The notes beneath the pieces are model-generated. The model saw only the letters and a program-made list of their open reading frames with translations, was not told the DNA's origin and did no database searches. Of a stretch of DNA of 64,000 nt, positions 45,848 through 56,843 are shown piece after piece. A program made the position numbers and the translations under genes. Every line of letters starts with the position of its first letter. The first letter of the stretch is position 1. Source of the DNA: Paracoccaceae bacterium (GTDB taxonomy: Bacteria; Pseudomonadota; Alphaproteobacteria; Rhodobacterales; Rhodobacteraceae); assembly GCA_021741245.1 (NCBI GenBank), contig JAIOYF010000003.1:1-64000 (forward strand). Direction: 5' to 3'.

Positions 45848-45954
45848 CTCTCACATCCCTCTCAAGCAGCCCGTGTGGGGCTTTGTTTCGTTCCGTCCAG
45901 GCGGGGGGCCACCCGCGTGGACTATCGTGCAAGCTTTTGGCTGGCAACGCAGGG

Positions 45955-47355
45955 TCAGCCGACCACGTCCGACAGCCGCGCAATCGTCTCGTCCTGACCA
46001 ATGACAAGCATCATGTCATAGACGCTTGGCGTGGCCGTTTTTCCGGCAAGAGCCGTTCGCAATGGGGCTGCCAATTTTCCAAAGCCAATGCCATGCGTGG
46101 CACAAACTTCGGTCAGAAAAGCCTCCAAAGCGTCCTTTGTCCAGCTAACATTTTGCAGGCGCGGCGTCAATTCGTTCAGTATACCACGGGATACCGGATC
46201 AAGGTGTTTCAGGGCCGCCTCATCCGCGACAATTGGCCGAGATGTCAGAACAAAGTGAGCCTTTTCAATAAGTTCAACAAAGGTCTTCGCGCGTTCCTTT
46301 ACGCAGTAAAGCGCCTTGGCCAAACCGGCTCGTTGATCGTCGCGCAGCGCCGGCAATCCAGCCGCCGCAAGATAGCCCTCGATTTCATGCAGCAGTGCAG
46401 CATCTTCCCCATGGGCGATGTGCCAGCCACATGTTGATTCCAATTTTTTGAAATCTAACCGGGCCGGGCTGCGCCCGATTCCTTCCAGACTGAACATCTC
46501 CAGCGCCTGCTGGGTCGTGAACAATTCTGCGTCTGCATGCGCCCAACCAAGCCGGGTCAGATAGTTGCGCATGCCAGCCGAAGGATAGCCTTGGGCCTGA
46601 TAGTCACCCACGGCTGTCGCCCCATGCCTTTTTGACAGTTTCTTGCCGTCGGGCCCGTGGATCAACGGAATATGCGCCCAAACGGGAATGTCCCATCCCA
46701 TCGCCTCATAGACCATTGTCTGGCGTGCAGCATTGCTGAGGTGATCATCGCCGCGAATGACATGCGTCACCCCCATGTCGTGGTCATCAACGACCACGGC
46801 AAGCATATAGGTGGGGGTGCCATCTGAACGCAGGACAATCATGTCGTCCAGTTGATCGTTGCGGAAGGTTACTTTTCCCTGAACGACATCATCAATAACG
46901 GTTTCGCCCGTTCTCGGGGCCATCATCCGAATGGCAAAGGGCTGATCCGGATGGGTTGCGGGGTCTGCGTCGCGCCAAGGGCTTTGAAACACGGCATAGC
47001 TTGCGCCTGCGGCCTCTTGCTCGGCCCGATAGGTGGCGATTTCCTCTTGCGTCGAGAAGCATTTGTAAGCCGTGCCACGGGCCAGCATCTCATGCGCCAC
47101 CTCGGCATGACGATCCTTTTGCGCAAACTGGCTGACGGCCTCGCCATCCCAATCCAGCCCAAGCCATGTCATGCCCTGCAAAATGGCCTCTGTCGCCTCT
47201 GGGGTGGAGCGTTCGCGGTCGGTATCTTCGATCCGCAGCAGAAACTTGCCACCATTGGCGCGGGCAAAAAGCCAGTTGAACAGCGCCGTGCGGGCCGTGC
47301 CGACATGCATATAGCCGGTGGGAGAGGGCGCTATGCGCGTAACGATCTGGGCCAT
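45955..47355 (-). CDS. gltX: Glutamate--tRNA ligase
   Basis: A 466-residue class I enzyme with HIGH-like [11 protein letters not shown] at the N-terminus and KLSKRHG. In bacteria using GatCAB the enzyme may charge tRNA-Gln with glutamate, consistent with gatB in this window. It is divergent from comEC with a 77-bp gap. I see no zinc-binding SWIM motif of note. Confidence 0.95.
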   Translation of the reverse strand: MAQIVTRIAPSPTGYMHVGTARTALFNWLFARANGGKFLLRIEDTDRERSTPEATEAILQGMTWLGLDWDGEAVSQFAQKDRHAEVAHEMLARGTAYKCFSTQEEIATYRAEQEAAGASYAVFQSPWRDADPATHPDQPFAIRMMAPRTGETVIDDVVQGKVTFRNDQLDDMIVLRSDGTPTYMLAVVVDDHDMGVTHVIRGDDHLSNAARQTMVYEAMGWDIPVWAHIPLIHGPDGKKLSKRHGATAVGDYQAQGYPSAGMRNYLTRLGWAHADAELFTTQQALEMFSLEGIGRSPARLDFKKLESTCGWHIAHGEDAALLHEIEGYLAAAGLPALRDDQRAGLAKALYCVKERAKTFVELIEKAHFVLTSRPIVADEAALKHLDPVSRGILNELTPRLQNVSWTKDALEAFLTEVCATHGIGFGKLAAPLRTALAGKTATPSVYDMMLVIGQDETIARLSDVVG

Positions 47356-47432
47356 GGGGGCGTTAACCTTTCAGAAACCAAGTCAGAGCTAGGGTTGTCG
47401 CGGTTCTAGAGTGTGGCGAGGCGGGAAACAAG

Positions 47433-49562
47433 GTGGAGGTCCCAATCCATTGGTTGATGCGCCCGATCGCGGCGCTGCGTCAGGCGCGCGGGCACCTGTT
47501 CCCGTGGGTGCCGCTGTTCATCGGGACAGGGGTTTCGATCTGGTTTTCCCTGCATTGGGAGCCGGGCTTGGTGGCCTATGTCGGCGCGGGCGGCATCTGT
47601 GTGCTTTGCCTGTTGGTCAGGCTGCGGGGGCCAGAGGTTCTCCACCCCTTTGCAGTGGCAATTGCCTGTCTGGCTGCGGGAATTCTGGCCTGTGGTCTGC
47701 GGGTTCAGATGGTTCAGGCCCCTATGCTTGACTTTCGCTACTACGGCCCGGTCACAGGGCGGGTGATTGAGTTGGACCGAAGCCAAACAGATGCGCTGCG
47801 AGTGACCTTGGATCAGGTGATCCTTGATAGGGTCGATCCAGACAGGGGGCCGGTTACCGTCAGGCTGTCCTTGCGCAGCAAAGAGCCGGGCCACATCCCA
47901 TTTCCGGGCGAGGTGATCATGGTCACGGGTCACCTTTCAGCCCCACAAGGCCCGGTGGAGCCGGGATCGTTCAACTTTCGCCGCATGGCCTTTTTCGATC
48001 AGCTTGGTGCCGTCGGCTATAGCACAACACCTGTGATGCTGTGGCAAAGGTCGGAACCCGGCGCGCGGCTGATCGACCGTTTGCGAAGCCATCTGTCAAC
48101 GGGGATGCAACGCGCCATGCCCAGTCAGGCAGGGGCCTTTGCCGCAGGGGCGATGACGGGCGATCGTTCAGGGATCACGCAAGACACCGTGCAGGCCCTG
48201 CGCGACAGTTCGCTGGCACATTTGCTGGCGATTTCGGGAATGAACTTGGCGTTTCTGATCGCCTTTGTCTTTGCCCTGATCCGCTATGGTCTGGCGCTGA
48301 TCCCGCCCGTCGCTTTGCGGGTCAATACCAAGAAGGTGGCGGCGGTTGTCTCGCTTGGGGTTGCCGCCTTTTACCTTGCCTTGTCTGGCGCGAATGTCGC
48401 GACCGAGCGGGCCTTTATCATGGTCAGCGTGATGCTGGGCGCGGTGCTGTTGGACCGAAAAGCGCTCACCCTGCGATCCGTTGCGATTGCGGGGGTGATC
48501 TTGCTGTTGTGGAAGCCAGAGAGCCTGTTGGAGCCGGGGTTTCAGATGTCATTTGCGGCAACTGTGGCCTTGATCGCAGGGTTTCGCGCGGTGGATCGGC
48601 GCGTGGTTGCGGGGGGCATGCCGAAATGGGCGGTGCCGGTATTTGCGCTGGTCTTGTCCAGCCTGATCGGCGGATTGTCGACCGCCCCCTATGCGGCAGC
48701 GCATTTCAACCGGTTCACCGATTATGGGCTGGTGGCCAATCTGCTGACCGTGCCGGTGATGGGGGCCGTCGTCATGCCTGCCGGGGCGATTGCAGCGTTG
48801 CTTGCCCCTTTTGGTATGGCGGCACTTCCCCTGTGGTTCATGGAAAAGGGGGCAGCTTGGATTTTGCTGATTGCGCATTGGGTGGCGGGCTGGGATGGGT
48901 CCGTGACGCCAATCCCGGCCCCCGGCCCTTGGGTGCTGCCACTTGTCACTTTCGCGGGGGCCTTGGTGATTCTGACCGCCGGTTGGGTCAGGGTGGCGGC
49001 CATCGCTCCGGCAGCGCTTGCCGTCGTTTTATGGGCCACGGCAGAGCGTCCAGTGGTCCTGATTTCCGAAGACGGCGCCCTCGTTGGCGTGATCGGGGCC
49101 AAGGGGCGGGCGGTTTCCGCGCCAAAAGGCGCAGGATTTGCGGCGCGAAGCTGGCTTGAAAACGATGGTGATCTGGCCGTTCAGGCCGAGGCTGCCACGC
49201 GTGAAGGGTTTGACGGAGACCCCGGTTGGCGCAGTTTTAGCGTCGCAGGCCTGCGAGGGATCGCGCTGAAAGGCAAGGGCGTGCAAGACCGTATTGCCGA
49301 GGCCTGTGCCCAAGCGGACATTGTCGTGGCCCCCGTTCTTGCCGAAAGCCCACCAAAAGGGTGCATCTTGTTCGATCAGGGCGCTTTGCGGCAAACCGGG
49401 GCGGTGGCATTGCTGTCGCATCCGATGGGGTTACGCGTCTGGGCCGCAAAGGCCGAAAACCGCGTCTGGTCCCCCCCAAGGCGCGAAAGCCCCTTGCCCG
49501 ATATCTTGCGACCCGACCCTAGCCGGCGTGCGGCACGCCAAGTTGCAAAGGCAAATCAATAG
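47433..49562 (+). CDS. comEC: ComEC/Rec2-family DNA-uptake channel
   Basis: A 709-residue membrane protein. An N-terminal soluble OB-like domain (about 90-200) is followed by the competence domain with about ten spans, including [15 protein letters not shown] and [13 protein letters not shown], and a C-terminal part without a clear complete beta-lactamase-like metal motif (no HxHxDH seen). It would pass single-stranded DNA inwards. Its 3' end overlaps lexA on the other strand by 7 bases. The start is GTG at 47433; ATG at 47457 is an alternative. Confidence 0.88.
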   Translation: MEVPIHWLMRPIAALRQARGHLFPWVPLFIGTGVSIWFSLHWEPGLVAYVGAGGICVLCLLVRLRGPEVLHPFAVAIACLAAGILACGLRVQMVQAPMLDFRYYGPVTGRVIELDRSQTDALRVTLDQVILDRVDPDRGPVTVRLSLRSKEPGHIPFPGEVIMVTGHLSAPQGPVEPGSFNFRRMAFFDQLGAVGYSTTPVMLWQRSEPGARLIDRLRSHLSTGMQRAMPSQAGAFAAGAMTGDRSGITQDTVQALRDSSLAHLLAISGMNLAFLIAFVFALIRYGLALIPPVALRVNTKKVAAVVSLGVAAFYLALSGANVATERAFIMVSVMLGAVLLDRKALTLRSVAIAGVILLLWKPESLLEPGFQMSFAATVALIAGFRAVDRRVVAGGMPKWAVPVFALVLSSLIGGLSTAPYAAAHFNRFTDYGLVANLLTVPVMGAVVMPAGAIAALLAPFGMAALPLWFMEKGAAWILLIAHWVAGWDGSVTPIPAPGPWVLPLVTFAGALVILTAGWVRVAAIAPAALAVVLWATAERPVVLISEDGALVGVIGAKGRAVSAPKGAGFAARSWLENDGDLAVQAEAATREGFDGDPGWRSFSVAGLRGIALKGKGVQDRIAEACAQADIVVAPVLAESPPKGCILFDQGALRQTGAVALLSHPMGLRVWAAKAENRVWSPPRRESPLPDILRPDPSRRAARQVAKANQ

Positions 49563-50254
49563 CTGCGGATCAGACCCACAAGCCGACCCTGCACCTTGAC
49601 AAGGTGGTCAGGAAAAACGCGGGTTTCATAGGCAGGGTTTGCGGCCTCCAGCGCGATCATGCCACCTTTGCGGCGAAAACGCTTCAAGGTGGCCTCATGA
49701 TCCTCGACCAAGGCCACAACGATATCGCCGTTATCGGCCGTCGATTGCTCGCGGATCACGACGATATCGCCATCGTTGATACCAGCCTCAATCATCGAGT
49801 CGCCCCGCACCTCCAGCGCGTAGTGATTGCCCTGTCCGGACAGCATCGAACCCGGAACGGCCACGTGATGCGAGATTTCCGATATCGCCTCAATCGGCAC
49901 ACCGGCGGCAATGCGGCCCATCACGGGCAATTCCATTGCATAGACCGCCTCAACCGGGATGGCCCCACGCGGCGGGCTGGGCGGCGGGGCAGCGCGGTCG
50001 CCTGCGATCACCCGCGGGTTGAACCCCGGCTTTTCCATCGCGTCGGGCAGCTTGATGATTTCGAGCGCCCGTGCCCGATGTGCAAGGCGACGGATAAAGC
50101 CACGCTCTTCCAACGCTGTGATCAGCCGATGGATCCCGGATTTCGACCGCAGATCCAAAGCATCCTTCATTTCGTCAAACGATGGGGGGACACCATCCCG
50201 ATCCATCCGCTGCTTGATGAAATCCAGAAGTTCCAGCTGTTTGCGTGTGAGCAT
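49556..50254 (-). CDS. lexA: SOS-response repressor LexA
   Basis: A 232-residue repressor with an N-terminal winged helix-turn-helix (about 1-65), a Pro-rich alphaproteobacterial linker (about 89-98) and a self-cleaving peptidase domain with the Ala-Gly cleavage site (117-118, GRIAAGVP), Ser153 (GDSM) and Lys191. A GTTC-N7-GTTC box lies 34 bases upstream, so it should autoregulate. The gene is last in the trpGDC-moaC-moeA-lexA run. Confidence 0.97.
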   Translation of the reverse strand: MLTRKQLELLDFIKQRMDRDGVPPSFDEMKDALDLRSKSGIHRLITALEERGFIRRLAHRARALEIIKLPDAMEKPGFNPRVIAGDRAAPPPSPPRGAIPVEAVYAMELPVMGRIAAGVPIEAISEISHHVAVPGSMLSGQGNHYALEVRGDSMIEAGINDGDIVVIREQSTADNGDIVVALVEDHEATLKRFRRKGGMIALEAANPAYETRVFPDHLVKVQGRLVGLIRSY

Positions 50255-50287
50255 GGTGCACCTTGAACGTGAATTCGTTAACGTAAT

Positions 50288-50302
50288 GTTCTGCCCGTGT
50301 TC
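50288..50302. promoter_or_regulatory. LexA/SOS box upstream of lexA
   Basis: GTTC-TGCCCGT-GTTC on the + strand, the direct-repeat SOS box known in Rhodobacter and other alphaproteobacteria, in the 74-bp gap between moeA and lexA. Confidence 0.85.
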
Positions 50303-50328
50303 CCGGTTTGTGTCAAGAAAAAATCGAA

Positions 50329-51519
50329 TCAGTCGTGCAAGGGAAGATAGGTCACCCGCTCTCCCGCACCACGTGCCGCGTCGCCCAGCGGGCGGATCAG
50401 CAGCGCATCGGCCGAGGCAAGGATCGACAAAAGCGAGCTGTCCTGACGATCAAACGGGGCAATCAGTGGCAGGCCCTCACCCGGGCTGAGTCGTGCCCGC
50501 ATGTAATGCGTGCGGGGGCCATTGGCGTCGACATCGCAGGCCAGAATGGCGGGGCGGTTGGCAGGCGGCAGGCAGTCATCTGGCATGCCCAGCATCGCGC
50601 GGATCATCGGCAGGGCGAACAAATGCGCGCAGACGATCGACGACACCGGATTGCCTGGCAGGCCCAGCATCGCGGCCGAGCCAAGGCGCCCCGCCATCAG
50701 GGGCTTGCCGGGGCGCATGGCGATTTTCCAAAAGCTGCGCTCCATCCCCATGCTCTCGGCCACCTTGGCCACCAGATCATGATCGCCGACCGACGCCCCC
50801 CCCGTGGTCAGGATCAGATCAGCCCCTTCAGCAAGGCGCAAAACGGTCGTCAGGGCAGCCTCGGTATCATGCGCGATGGGCAAGAGGCGCACGGTGGCCC
50901 CTGCGGCTTCGCACAAGGCTTTGAGCGCAAAGGAGTTTGAGGCGATGATCTGATCCGGGCCGGGCGCTTCCCCCGGCATGACCAGCTCGTCACCCGTGGC
51001 AATGATGGCCACAGTGGGGCGCCGGGTGACACACACCCTTGGGATGTTCATGGAGGCCAAAAGCGCCAGATCGTTGGGGCGCAGCCTGCGCGGTCCAAGG
51101 CTGTCGCCCACCTTGAAATCCTGACCTGCAGGCCGGATATGGCTGGCCGTATCGGCCCCGGGGCGGATTGTTATGATGTCCGCCTCGCGGGTGACATCCT
51201 CTTGAATGACCACGCGGGTGGCCCCCGTAGGCAAGGGCGCGCCGGTAAAGATGCGCAGCGCCTCACCTTGGGCCAATTGCCCAGCCCAAGCGTGGCCTGC
51301 ACCGGCCTCACCCACCACACGGAATTGCGCGCCTGCCGCTGGATCACCGATCAGCGCATAGCCATCCATGGCAGAGGCCGCAAAGGGCGGCTGATCGCGC
51401 AGGGCGGTGGCGGGATGCGGCATGTAGCGGCCCGCAGCTTTGCCCAAGGCCACATCTTCTACGGGCAGGGCGGTGACAAGGGCCAAGCACTTGGCAAGCG
51501 CCTCATCGACGCTGATCAT
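50329..51519 (-). CDS. moeA: Molybdopterin molybdenumtransferase MoeA
   Basis: Inserts molybdate into adenylylated molybdopterin. The 396-residue protein has [13 protein letters not shown] and the MoeA signature [12 protein letters not shown]. It overlaps moaC by four bases. Its product supports molybdoenzymes such as the CoxL-like protein at 40-42 kb. Confidence 0.95.
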   Translation of the reverse strand: MISVDEALAKCLALVTALPVEDVALGKAAGRYMPHPATALRDQPPFAASAMDGYALIGDPAAGAQFRVVGEAGAGHAWAGQLAQGEALRIFTGAPLPTGATRVVIQEDVTREADIITIRPGADTASHIRPAGQDFKVGDSLGPRRLRPNDLALLASMNIPRVCVTRRPTVAIIATGDELVMPGEAPGPDQIIASNSFALKALCEAAGATVRLLPIAHDTEAALTTVLRLAEGADLILTTGGASVGDHDLVAKVAESMGMERSFWKIAMRPGKPLMAGRLGSAAMLGLPGNPVSSIVCAHLFALPMIRAMLGMPDDCLPPANRPAILACDVDANGPRTHYMRARLSPGEGLPLIAPFDRQDSSLLSILASADALLIRPLGDAARGAGERVTYLPLHD

Positions 51520-52010
51520 GGGGTCGCCTCATAGCGTCCTGATTTGCCGCCATCTTTAAGGATCAGGCGTATCCCTTCAATCCGCATGGATTTTTCGACC
51601 GCTTTCACCATGTCGTAGATGGTCAGACACGCGATGGAAACCGCTGTCAGCGCCTCCATTTCCACCCCGGTTTGGCCCCCGGTTTTCACCGTGGCCTCTA
51701 CCACAATGCCGGGCAGGGACGGGTCTGGGCGCAGATCGAGCGCGACCTTTGTGATGGGCAGTGGGTGGCACAGCGGGATCAGGTCTGCCGTCCGCTTTGC
51801 TCCCATGATCCCGGCCAGACGGGCAACGCCAAGAACATCGCCCTTCTTGGCCTGACCGGAGGTGATCATCGCCAGCGTGTCGGTCGACATCACCACGCTT
51901 CCGCAGGCCACGGCGATCCGATCCGTCACCGGCTTTGCCGAGACGTCAACCATATGGGCGCGGCCTTCGCCGTCGAAATGCGTCAGCCCGGCAGCATCAG
52001 GGGTTGTCAT
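51516..52010 (-). CDS. moaC: Cyclic pyranopterin monophosphate synthase MoaC
   Basis: Second step of molybdopterin synthesis. The 164-residue protein has [39 protein letters not shown] and the [10 protein letters not shown] motif. The start at 52010 overlaps the trpC stop by four bases. Confidence 0.96.
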   Translation of the reverse strand: MTTPDAAGLTHFDGEGRAHMVDVSAKPVTDRIAVACGSVVMSTDTLAMITSGQAKKGDVLGVARLAGIMGAKRTADLIPLCHPLPITKVALDLRPDPSLPGIVVEATVKTGGQTGVEMEALTAVSIACLTIYDMVKAVEKSMRIEGIRLILKDGGKSGRYEATP

Positions 52011-52819
52011 ATGCCACCTTGGGCTGTCAGAGGATGGGAGAGGATCGCCCGCGTCGCCGCAGCCACATCGTCTTGCCGCATCAGGCTTTCCCCGATCAAA
52101 AAGCACCTTGCACCATATTGGGCCAGATCGGCCAGATCCGCCGGGGTGAACAGGCCGGATTCCGAGACGATGATCCGATCCTCGGGCACGCGGCGCGCAA
52201 GATCACGTGTGGTGTCCAGAGTGACTTCAAAGCTGTGAAGATTGCGGTTGTTGATCCCGATCAGCGGCGATTTCAGGTCAGCTGCGCGTTCCAGTTCCGC
52301 CCGGTCATGCACCTCGATCAAGACATCCATGCCCCAATGGAACGCGGCATCTTCCAGTTCCTTTGCCTGCTCATTCGATACCGACGCCATGATGATCAAG
52401 ATGCAATCGGCAGAAAGCGCCCGCGCCTCGGCCACCTGATAGGTGTCATACATGAAGTCTTTGCGCAGGCAGGGCAATTTGGTGGCATCATGTGCCTGCA
52501 CCAAAAAGCTGTCGTCGCCCTGAAACGACGGGCCGTCGGTCAGGACCGACAGGCAGGTGGCGCCGCCCTCTTCATAGGCGCGGGCCAGATTTGGCGGATC
52601 GAAATCCGGGCGGATCAAGCCTTTTGACGGGCTGGCCTTTTTGATCTCGGCGATCAACCCATAGCCAGAGGCGGCCGCCGTCGACAGCGCCTTGGCAAAC
52701 CCCCTTGGTGCAGGGGCCGAACGGGCGGCGTCTTCGACTTCCACAAGCGGACGGGCGGCCTTGCGGGTGGCAACCTCTTCCAACTTGTAGGCTTTTATAC
52801 GGTCAAGAATGGTGCTCAT
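52007..52819 (-). CDS. trpC: Indole-3-glycerol phosphate synthase
   Basis: Tryptophan pathway ring closure. The 270-residue TIM barrel has [36 protein letters not shown] and [11 protein letters not shown]. Monofunctional, with trpF elsewhere. It lies 43 bases after trpD. Confidence 0.97.
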   Translation of the reverse strand: MSTILDRIKAYKLEEVATRKAARPLVEVEDAARSAPAPRGFAKALSTAAASGYGLIAEIKKASPSKGLIRPDFDPPNLARAYEEGGATCLSVLTDGPSFQGDDSFLVQAHDATKLPCLRKDFMYDTYQVAEARALSADCILIIMASVSNEQAKELEDAAFHWGMDVLIEVHDRAELERAADLKSPLIGINNRNLHSFEVTLDTTRDLARRVPEDRIIVSESGLFTPADLADLAQYGARCFLIGESLMRQDDVAAATRAILSHPLTAQGGI

Positions 52820-52862
52820 GGGACAGGCCTAGCCAAATCAGGGGCGGAAGGAAAGGGGCGGG

Positions 52863-53876
52863 TCAGCCCTGTGTCAATCGGGCCAAGGCCGCAACCTTGG
52901 ATTTCGCAGCGCCAGAATCGATAGAGACGCGGGCCATCTCGACCCCTTCTTTTAGATTGGTGGCCTTGTCTGCAACCACAAGGGCAGCGGCGGAATTGAG
53001 CAAGACCGCATCGCGGTAGGCCCCGCTTGCGCCATCAAGCAGCGCGCGGAAGGCTGTGGCGTTTTCGGCTGGGGTGCCGCCAAGGATGCTTTCAAACGGG
53101 TGATAGGGCAGGCCCGCATCTTCGGGGTGCAATGTGAATTCGCGGATCATGCCATTCTCAACTGCCGCCACATGCGAAACGGCGGCAATCGACAGTTCAT
53201 CCGTGCCATCCCCGCCATGCACAAGCCACGCCTTGACGCTGCCAAGGGCAAGCAGGGTTTCTGCCATGGGCCGGATCAGCGAGGCGCTGAAGGCCCCGGT
53301 CAATTGCCGCCTGACGCCCGCGGGGTTGGTCAGGGGGCCAAGGATGTTAAAGATTGTCCGTGTTCCCAATTCCTGACGCACGGGCATCACGTGGCGGGTC
53401 GCGGGATGGTGCATCGGCGCCATCATGAAGCCGATGCCCGCCTGTTCGAGGCATTTTTCCACGATTGCAGGGCCGACCATCACGTTCAGCCCCATTTCCG
53501 TCAGCGCATCGGCTGCCCCGGATTTGGATGAAAGATTTCGGTTGCCATGCTTGGCCACGACCACGCCAGCCCCTGCCACGACAAAGGCTGTCGCGGTCGA
53601 GATGTTCAAGGTGCCCTTGCCATCGCCCCCGGTGCCCACGATATCCATCGCCCCCTCGGGCGCGCGCACCGCGTTGCACTTGGACCGCATGACAAAGGCG
53701 GCGGCGGCATACTCATCGACCGTTTCGCCCCGCGTGCGCAAGGCCATCAGGAAACCACCCATTTGGGCAGGCGTGCCTTGGCCCTCAAACAACGCGGTAA
53801 AGGCAACCTCGGCCTCGGCCCGCGTAAGGCTGCGTTCTGCCGCGATGCCGATCAGGGGCTTTAGGATGTCGCTCAT
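52863..53876 (-). CDS. trpD: Anthranilate phosphoribosyltransferase
   Basis: A 337-residue enzyme with the PRPP-binding [15 protein letters not shown] and [21 protein letters not shown] and the [24 protein letters not shown] stretch (RxELGxRT). It overlaps trpG by four bases. Confidence 0.97.
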   Translation of the reverse strand: MSDILKPLIGIAAERSLTRAEAEVAFTALFEGQGTPAQMGGFLMALRTRGETVDEYAAAAFVMRSKCNAVRAPEGAMDIVGTGGDGKGTLNISTATAFVVAGAGVVVAKHGNRNLSSKSGAADALTEMGLNVMVGPAIVEKCLEQAGIGFMMAPMHHPATRHVMPVRQELGTRTIFNILGPLTNPAGVRRQLTGAFSASLIRPMAETLLALGSVKAWLVHGGDGTDELSIAAVSHVAAVENGMIREFTLHPEDAGLPYHPFESILGGTPAENATAFRALLDGASGAYRDAVLLNSAAALVVADKATNLKEGVEMARVSIDSGAAKSKVAALARLTQG

Positions 53877-54466
53877 ACCGTCACCTTCAGATCAACCTCG
53901 GCCTCTTGCAAGAAATTGCGCAGCAATTGGTGGCCATGTTCGCTTGCGATGCTTTCAGGGTGAAACTGGACCCCTTCGATCAGCGCAGATTTGTGCCGCA
54001 AGCCCATGATCGTCCCATCCTCAAGCCATGACGTCACCTCAAGGCAATCAGGCAGGCTGTCACGTTCGACAATCAGCGAATGATAGCGCGTCGCCTGAAA
54101 CGGTGATGGCAGGCCACGGAACACGCCCTTTTGGTCGTGATGCATCGCTCCCATCTTTCCATGCACGATTTCATGGCACCGGATCACACGCCCACCAAAA
54201 GCTTCGCCAATGGTCTGATGGCCCAGACAAACGCCCAGAAGGGGGATTCGCGCCTCAAACGCGGCAAGGGTCAGGGGCAGGCAAATCCCCGCCTGTGCCG
54301 GATCACAGGGCCCCGGAGACAGGATAATGGCCTGTGGTTTCAGAGCCATAACCTCTTGAACATTTAGCGCATCATTGCGTTTTACGACGACATCCGCGCC
54401 CAATTCGCCAAAATAATGGACGAGATTGTAGGTGAAGCTGTCATAGTTATCGATAAGAAGCAGCAT
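53873..54466 (-). CDS. trpG: Anthranilate synthase glutamine amidotransferase subunit
   Basis: A 197-residue class I GATase with LGVCLGHQ (Cys80) and the His-Glu pair in GVQFHPESI. It supplies ammonia to TrpE for anthranilate. It heads the trpGDC run; trpE is not beside it in this window. The short upstream region shows no leader peptide rich in tryptophan. Confidence 0.95.
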   Translation of the reverse strand: MLLLIDNYDSFTYNLVHYFGELGADVVVKRNDALNVQEVMALKPQAIILSPGPCDPAQAGICLPLTLAAFEARIPLLGVCLGHQTIGEAFGGRVIRCHEIVHGKMGAMHHDQKGVFRGLPSPFQATRYHSLIVERDSLPDCLEVTSWLEDGTIMGLRHKSALIEGVQFHPESIASEHGHQLLRNFLQEAEVDLKVTV

Positions 54467-54591
54467 CTTGCTTGGGCCTGTCGGATAGGGGATGAAGCCC
54501 TTGCAGGCCCGCGCTATAGATGGTCAGACCGGGCAAGGGGCGTCAAGGCCACATTGGGGCCAAAGGCGACTTGAACGAAGGGGGCGGTACG

Positions 54592-56412
54592 GTGCGTGGT
54601 TTTTTGAAGGGCGTTTCATTGGGTGGCGTGATCGCCGTTGGTGGCATCGGCGTGCTGTCGCAGTTGGCAGGGCCAGAGGCTGTGCGCTCGCCCCAGCCGC
54701 AGGGTGATCAGGTTGCACCCGCCATTCCGTCACAAAAGCCAGAGACACCGCCAGAGGTCCTGCCAGAGGTAACGCAAATTCCCGTTACGGACAGTGCGGC
54801 CCCGCCCCAAACTGCTGCCGAACAGGTCGAGACCCCCGCCGACGTCGCAGTTGAGGCCGCACCTGATGTCGCCCCCGAACAGGCGGTTCCTGCCGAAGTA
54901 GAACCATCGCCGGAGCAAGTCGCAACGGAGACTCCAGAGACACCTGCGAACCAAGAGACACCTGCGACCTCAGAGCCGACGGCCCCCCCAGATACAACTG
55001 CGACCCCAGAGCCGACGGTGATCGCCGACGCACTCACTGACACCCCGCCCGAGGTTGTGACCGACGCGCCCCTCAGCCCCGAAGGCAACGGGCCTGTTGC
55101 CGCTCCGATTGGGCCAACGGCAGGCTCTGATGCCCCGCCAATGGTACAGGTTGGGGCTGCCCCCGTTTTGCCTGCTGACGCCGATGCCACAATCGCCGCG
55201 CCCTCTGCACCGGTCGAACCACCGGCCCGCCCCTCGGTGGAGCCTCCGGCTGATCAGTTGGCGTCGGCGGATACAGGTGTTGGCGCTGTGGCAGCGGTCC
55301 CCAACGTATCTGCATCGACGGAACCATCGGCTGCATTGCCCCTTGCGCCGGGGCCCCCCATGGCAGAGGCCGCGCCTCAAGCCGCAGAATTGCCGCCCCC
55401 GCCACCCTTGACGGCAGAGGAAGAGGCGCTGCTGAAGCCCTTGCCCGAAGCCGTGGCCGAGGTCGCGCCAGATGCCACACCAGAGCAGGCACCCACGCCG
55501 CAGGCACAAGTGACAGAGGCGCGAGACGCCGACGTCCCTTCGGTTGACGCGCCTGCACAGGCAGAGCCGCCCGCCGTTCTGGCCGTTGAACCCGCTGCGC
55601 CATTGCCCCGGACCCAAGGCCTGACCGATCAGGCACAGGGCGTTGTCACGGGTCGCTTGCCCCGCATTGGGGTGGAAGATCCCGCTGCGGAAACCGCCGC
55701 AGAGTCTGATAGCGACATCGCAAGCGAAGAGGCGATGGATTTGCCGCCCCTGCAACGCTTTGCGCGCTCGTTTGAGAACCCCGATGCCAAGCCGCTGTTT
55801 GCGATTTTGCTTGTGGATGACGGCAAGGACGGTGTGAACCGAAGCGAACTTGCAACCCTGTCTTTGCCGTTGACGATTGTGATCGATCCCCTGTCTGAAG
55901 GGGCGGCCGAGCGGGCGGCGATCTGGCGGGCGGGCGGGCAAGAGGTCGTGCTTGCGGCCACCGGCATTCCTGCCGGGGCAACGGCCTCTGATCTGGAGCA
56001 GACCTTTCAATTGCTCCTTGAGGGTCTGCCCGAAGCGCTGGCGGTCATTGATCCCGATGGGCGCATCTTTCAAGACAACCGCCCCCTTGCCAGCATGGTC
56101 GTGCCGCTGATTCAGGCTGAGGGGATGGGGCTTGTGACCTTTGATCGTGGTTTGAATGCCGCCGATCAGGTCGCGCGCCGCGAAGGTGTCGGCGCGGCGC
56201 GGATATTTCGCATTCTTGATGCCGAGGGCGAGGCTGCGCCCGTCATCCGCCGCTATCTGGACCGCGCCGCCTTCAAGGCTGCCCAAGAGGGTCAGGTTTC
56301 AGTGATTGGCGACCTGCGGTCTGAGACGGTCAAGGCCATCATGGAATGGGCGGTGGAGGGGCGGTCGGCCACGGTGGCCCTGGCCCCGGTTTCGGCCCTG
56401 ATGCGCCGCTAG
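54592..56412 (+). CDS. YibQ-like divergent polysaccharide deacetylase with long Pro/Ala/Glu-rich spacer
   Basis: A 606-residue protein: an N-terminal membrane anchor (VRGFLKGVSLGGVIAVGGIG), a low-complexity Pro/Ala/Glu/Thr spacer (about 45-390), and a C-terminal divergent polysaccharide deacetylase domain (LFAILLVDDG at about 400, GLVTFDRGLNA). The metal-site aspartate and histidines of true deacetylases are not evident in the domain. GTG at 54592 has AAGGGGG upstream. A YibQ gene is known near trp genes in Rhodobacter; here it diverges from trpG. Confidence 0.85.
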   Translation: MRGFLKGVSLGGVIAVGGIGVLSQLAGPEAVRSPQPQGDQVAPAIPSQKPETPPEVLPEVTQIPVTDSAAPPQTAAEQVETPADVAVEAAPDVAPEQAVPAEVEPSPEQVATETPETPANQETPATSEPTAPPDTTATPEPTVIADALTDTPPEVVTDAPLSPEGNGPVAAPIGPTAGSDAPPMVQVGAAPVLPADADATIAAPSAPVEPPARPSVEPPADQLASADTGVGAVAAVPNVSASTEPSAALPLAPGPPMAEAAPQAAELPPPPPLTAEEEALLKPLPEAVAEVAPDATPEQAPTPQAQVTEARDADVPSVDAPAQAEPPAVLAVEPAAPLPRTQGLTDQAQGVVTGRLPRIGVEDPAAETAAESDSDIASEEAMDLPPLQRFARSFENPDAKPLFAILLVDDGKDGVNRSELATLSLPLTIVIDPLSEGAAERAAIWRAGGQEVVLAATGIPAGATASDLEQTFQLLLEGLPEALAVIDPDGRIFQDNRPLASMVVPLIQAEGMGLVTFDRGLNAADQVARREGVGAARIFRILDAEGEAAPVIRRYLDRAAFKAAQEGQVSVIGDLRSETVKAIMEWAVEGRSATVALAPVSALMRR

Positions 56413-56423
56413 GGCAGGGGGCG

Positions 56424-56843
56424 CTATGCGCCGCCCTCGTCCATCTGGCGCAAGCGCCCAAGGACCGCGCGCAAGATCAGCGTCACGCAAAGCCCAAAGG
56501 CCGCGCCCGGCTCAAATTTGATCATTGTCCCCATCAACCCTCCGATTGAAAGTCCCAGCAGGGACGCAGGCACCCAGCCGAACCATCCCGCCCGGATCAA
56601 CACAGCCGCAAGGGGCAGGGCAAGGATCATCCCCGCCACTGTTTGCAGGGGGGAAAGAATAAGCGCCATCGCGATGACCCAGATCATAAGATCCGGGCCA
56701 TTGGTCAGAACCGACCGCGCCATCAAAAACAGGGCCAACAGCACCACTCCGATGAAAAACGGAACCGCAACCGCGACAGCCGCGGCGCTGAAAAGATCGC
56801 GCCACGGTGTCCCATCTGTTGGGGCGGAGCGGATCAGGCTCAT
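56424..56843 (-). CDS. Small membrane protein, function unknown
   Basis: A 139-residue protein with about four hydrophobic segments (about 22-44, 52-73, 78-98, 105-125). It overlaps the tldD stop by four bases, so it is translationally coupled. No family recognised. The start at 56843 (MSLIRSAP) was chosen for the ATGA overlap. Confidence 0.75.
   Translation of the reverse strand: MSLIRSAPTDGTPWRDLFSAAAVAVAVPFFIGVVLLALFLMARSVLTNGPDLMIWVIAMALILSPLQTVAGMILALPLAAVLIRAGWFGWVPASLLGLSIGGLMGTMIKFEPGAAFGLCVTLILRAVLGRLRQMDEGGA

Noticed and set aside
54467-54591. Trp attenuator before trpG
   Set aside because: No leader peptide with tandem Trp codons and no terminator/antiterminator pair.
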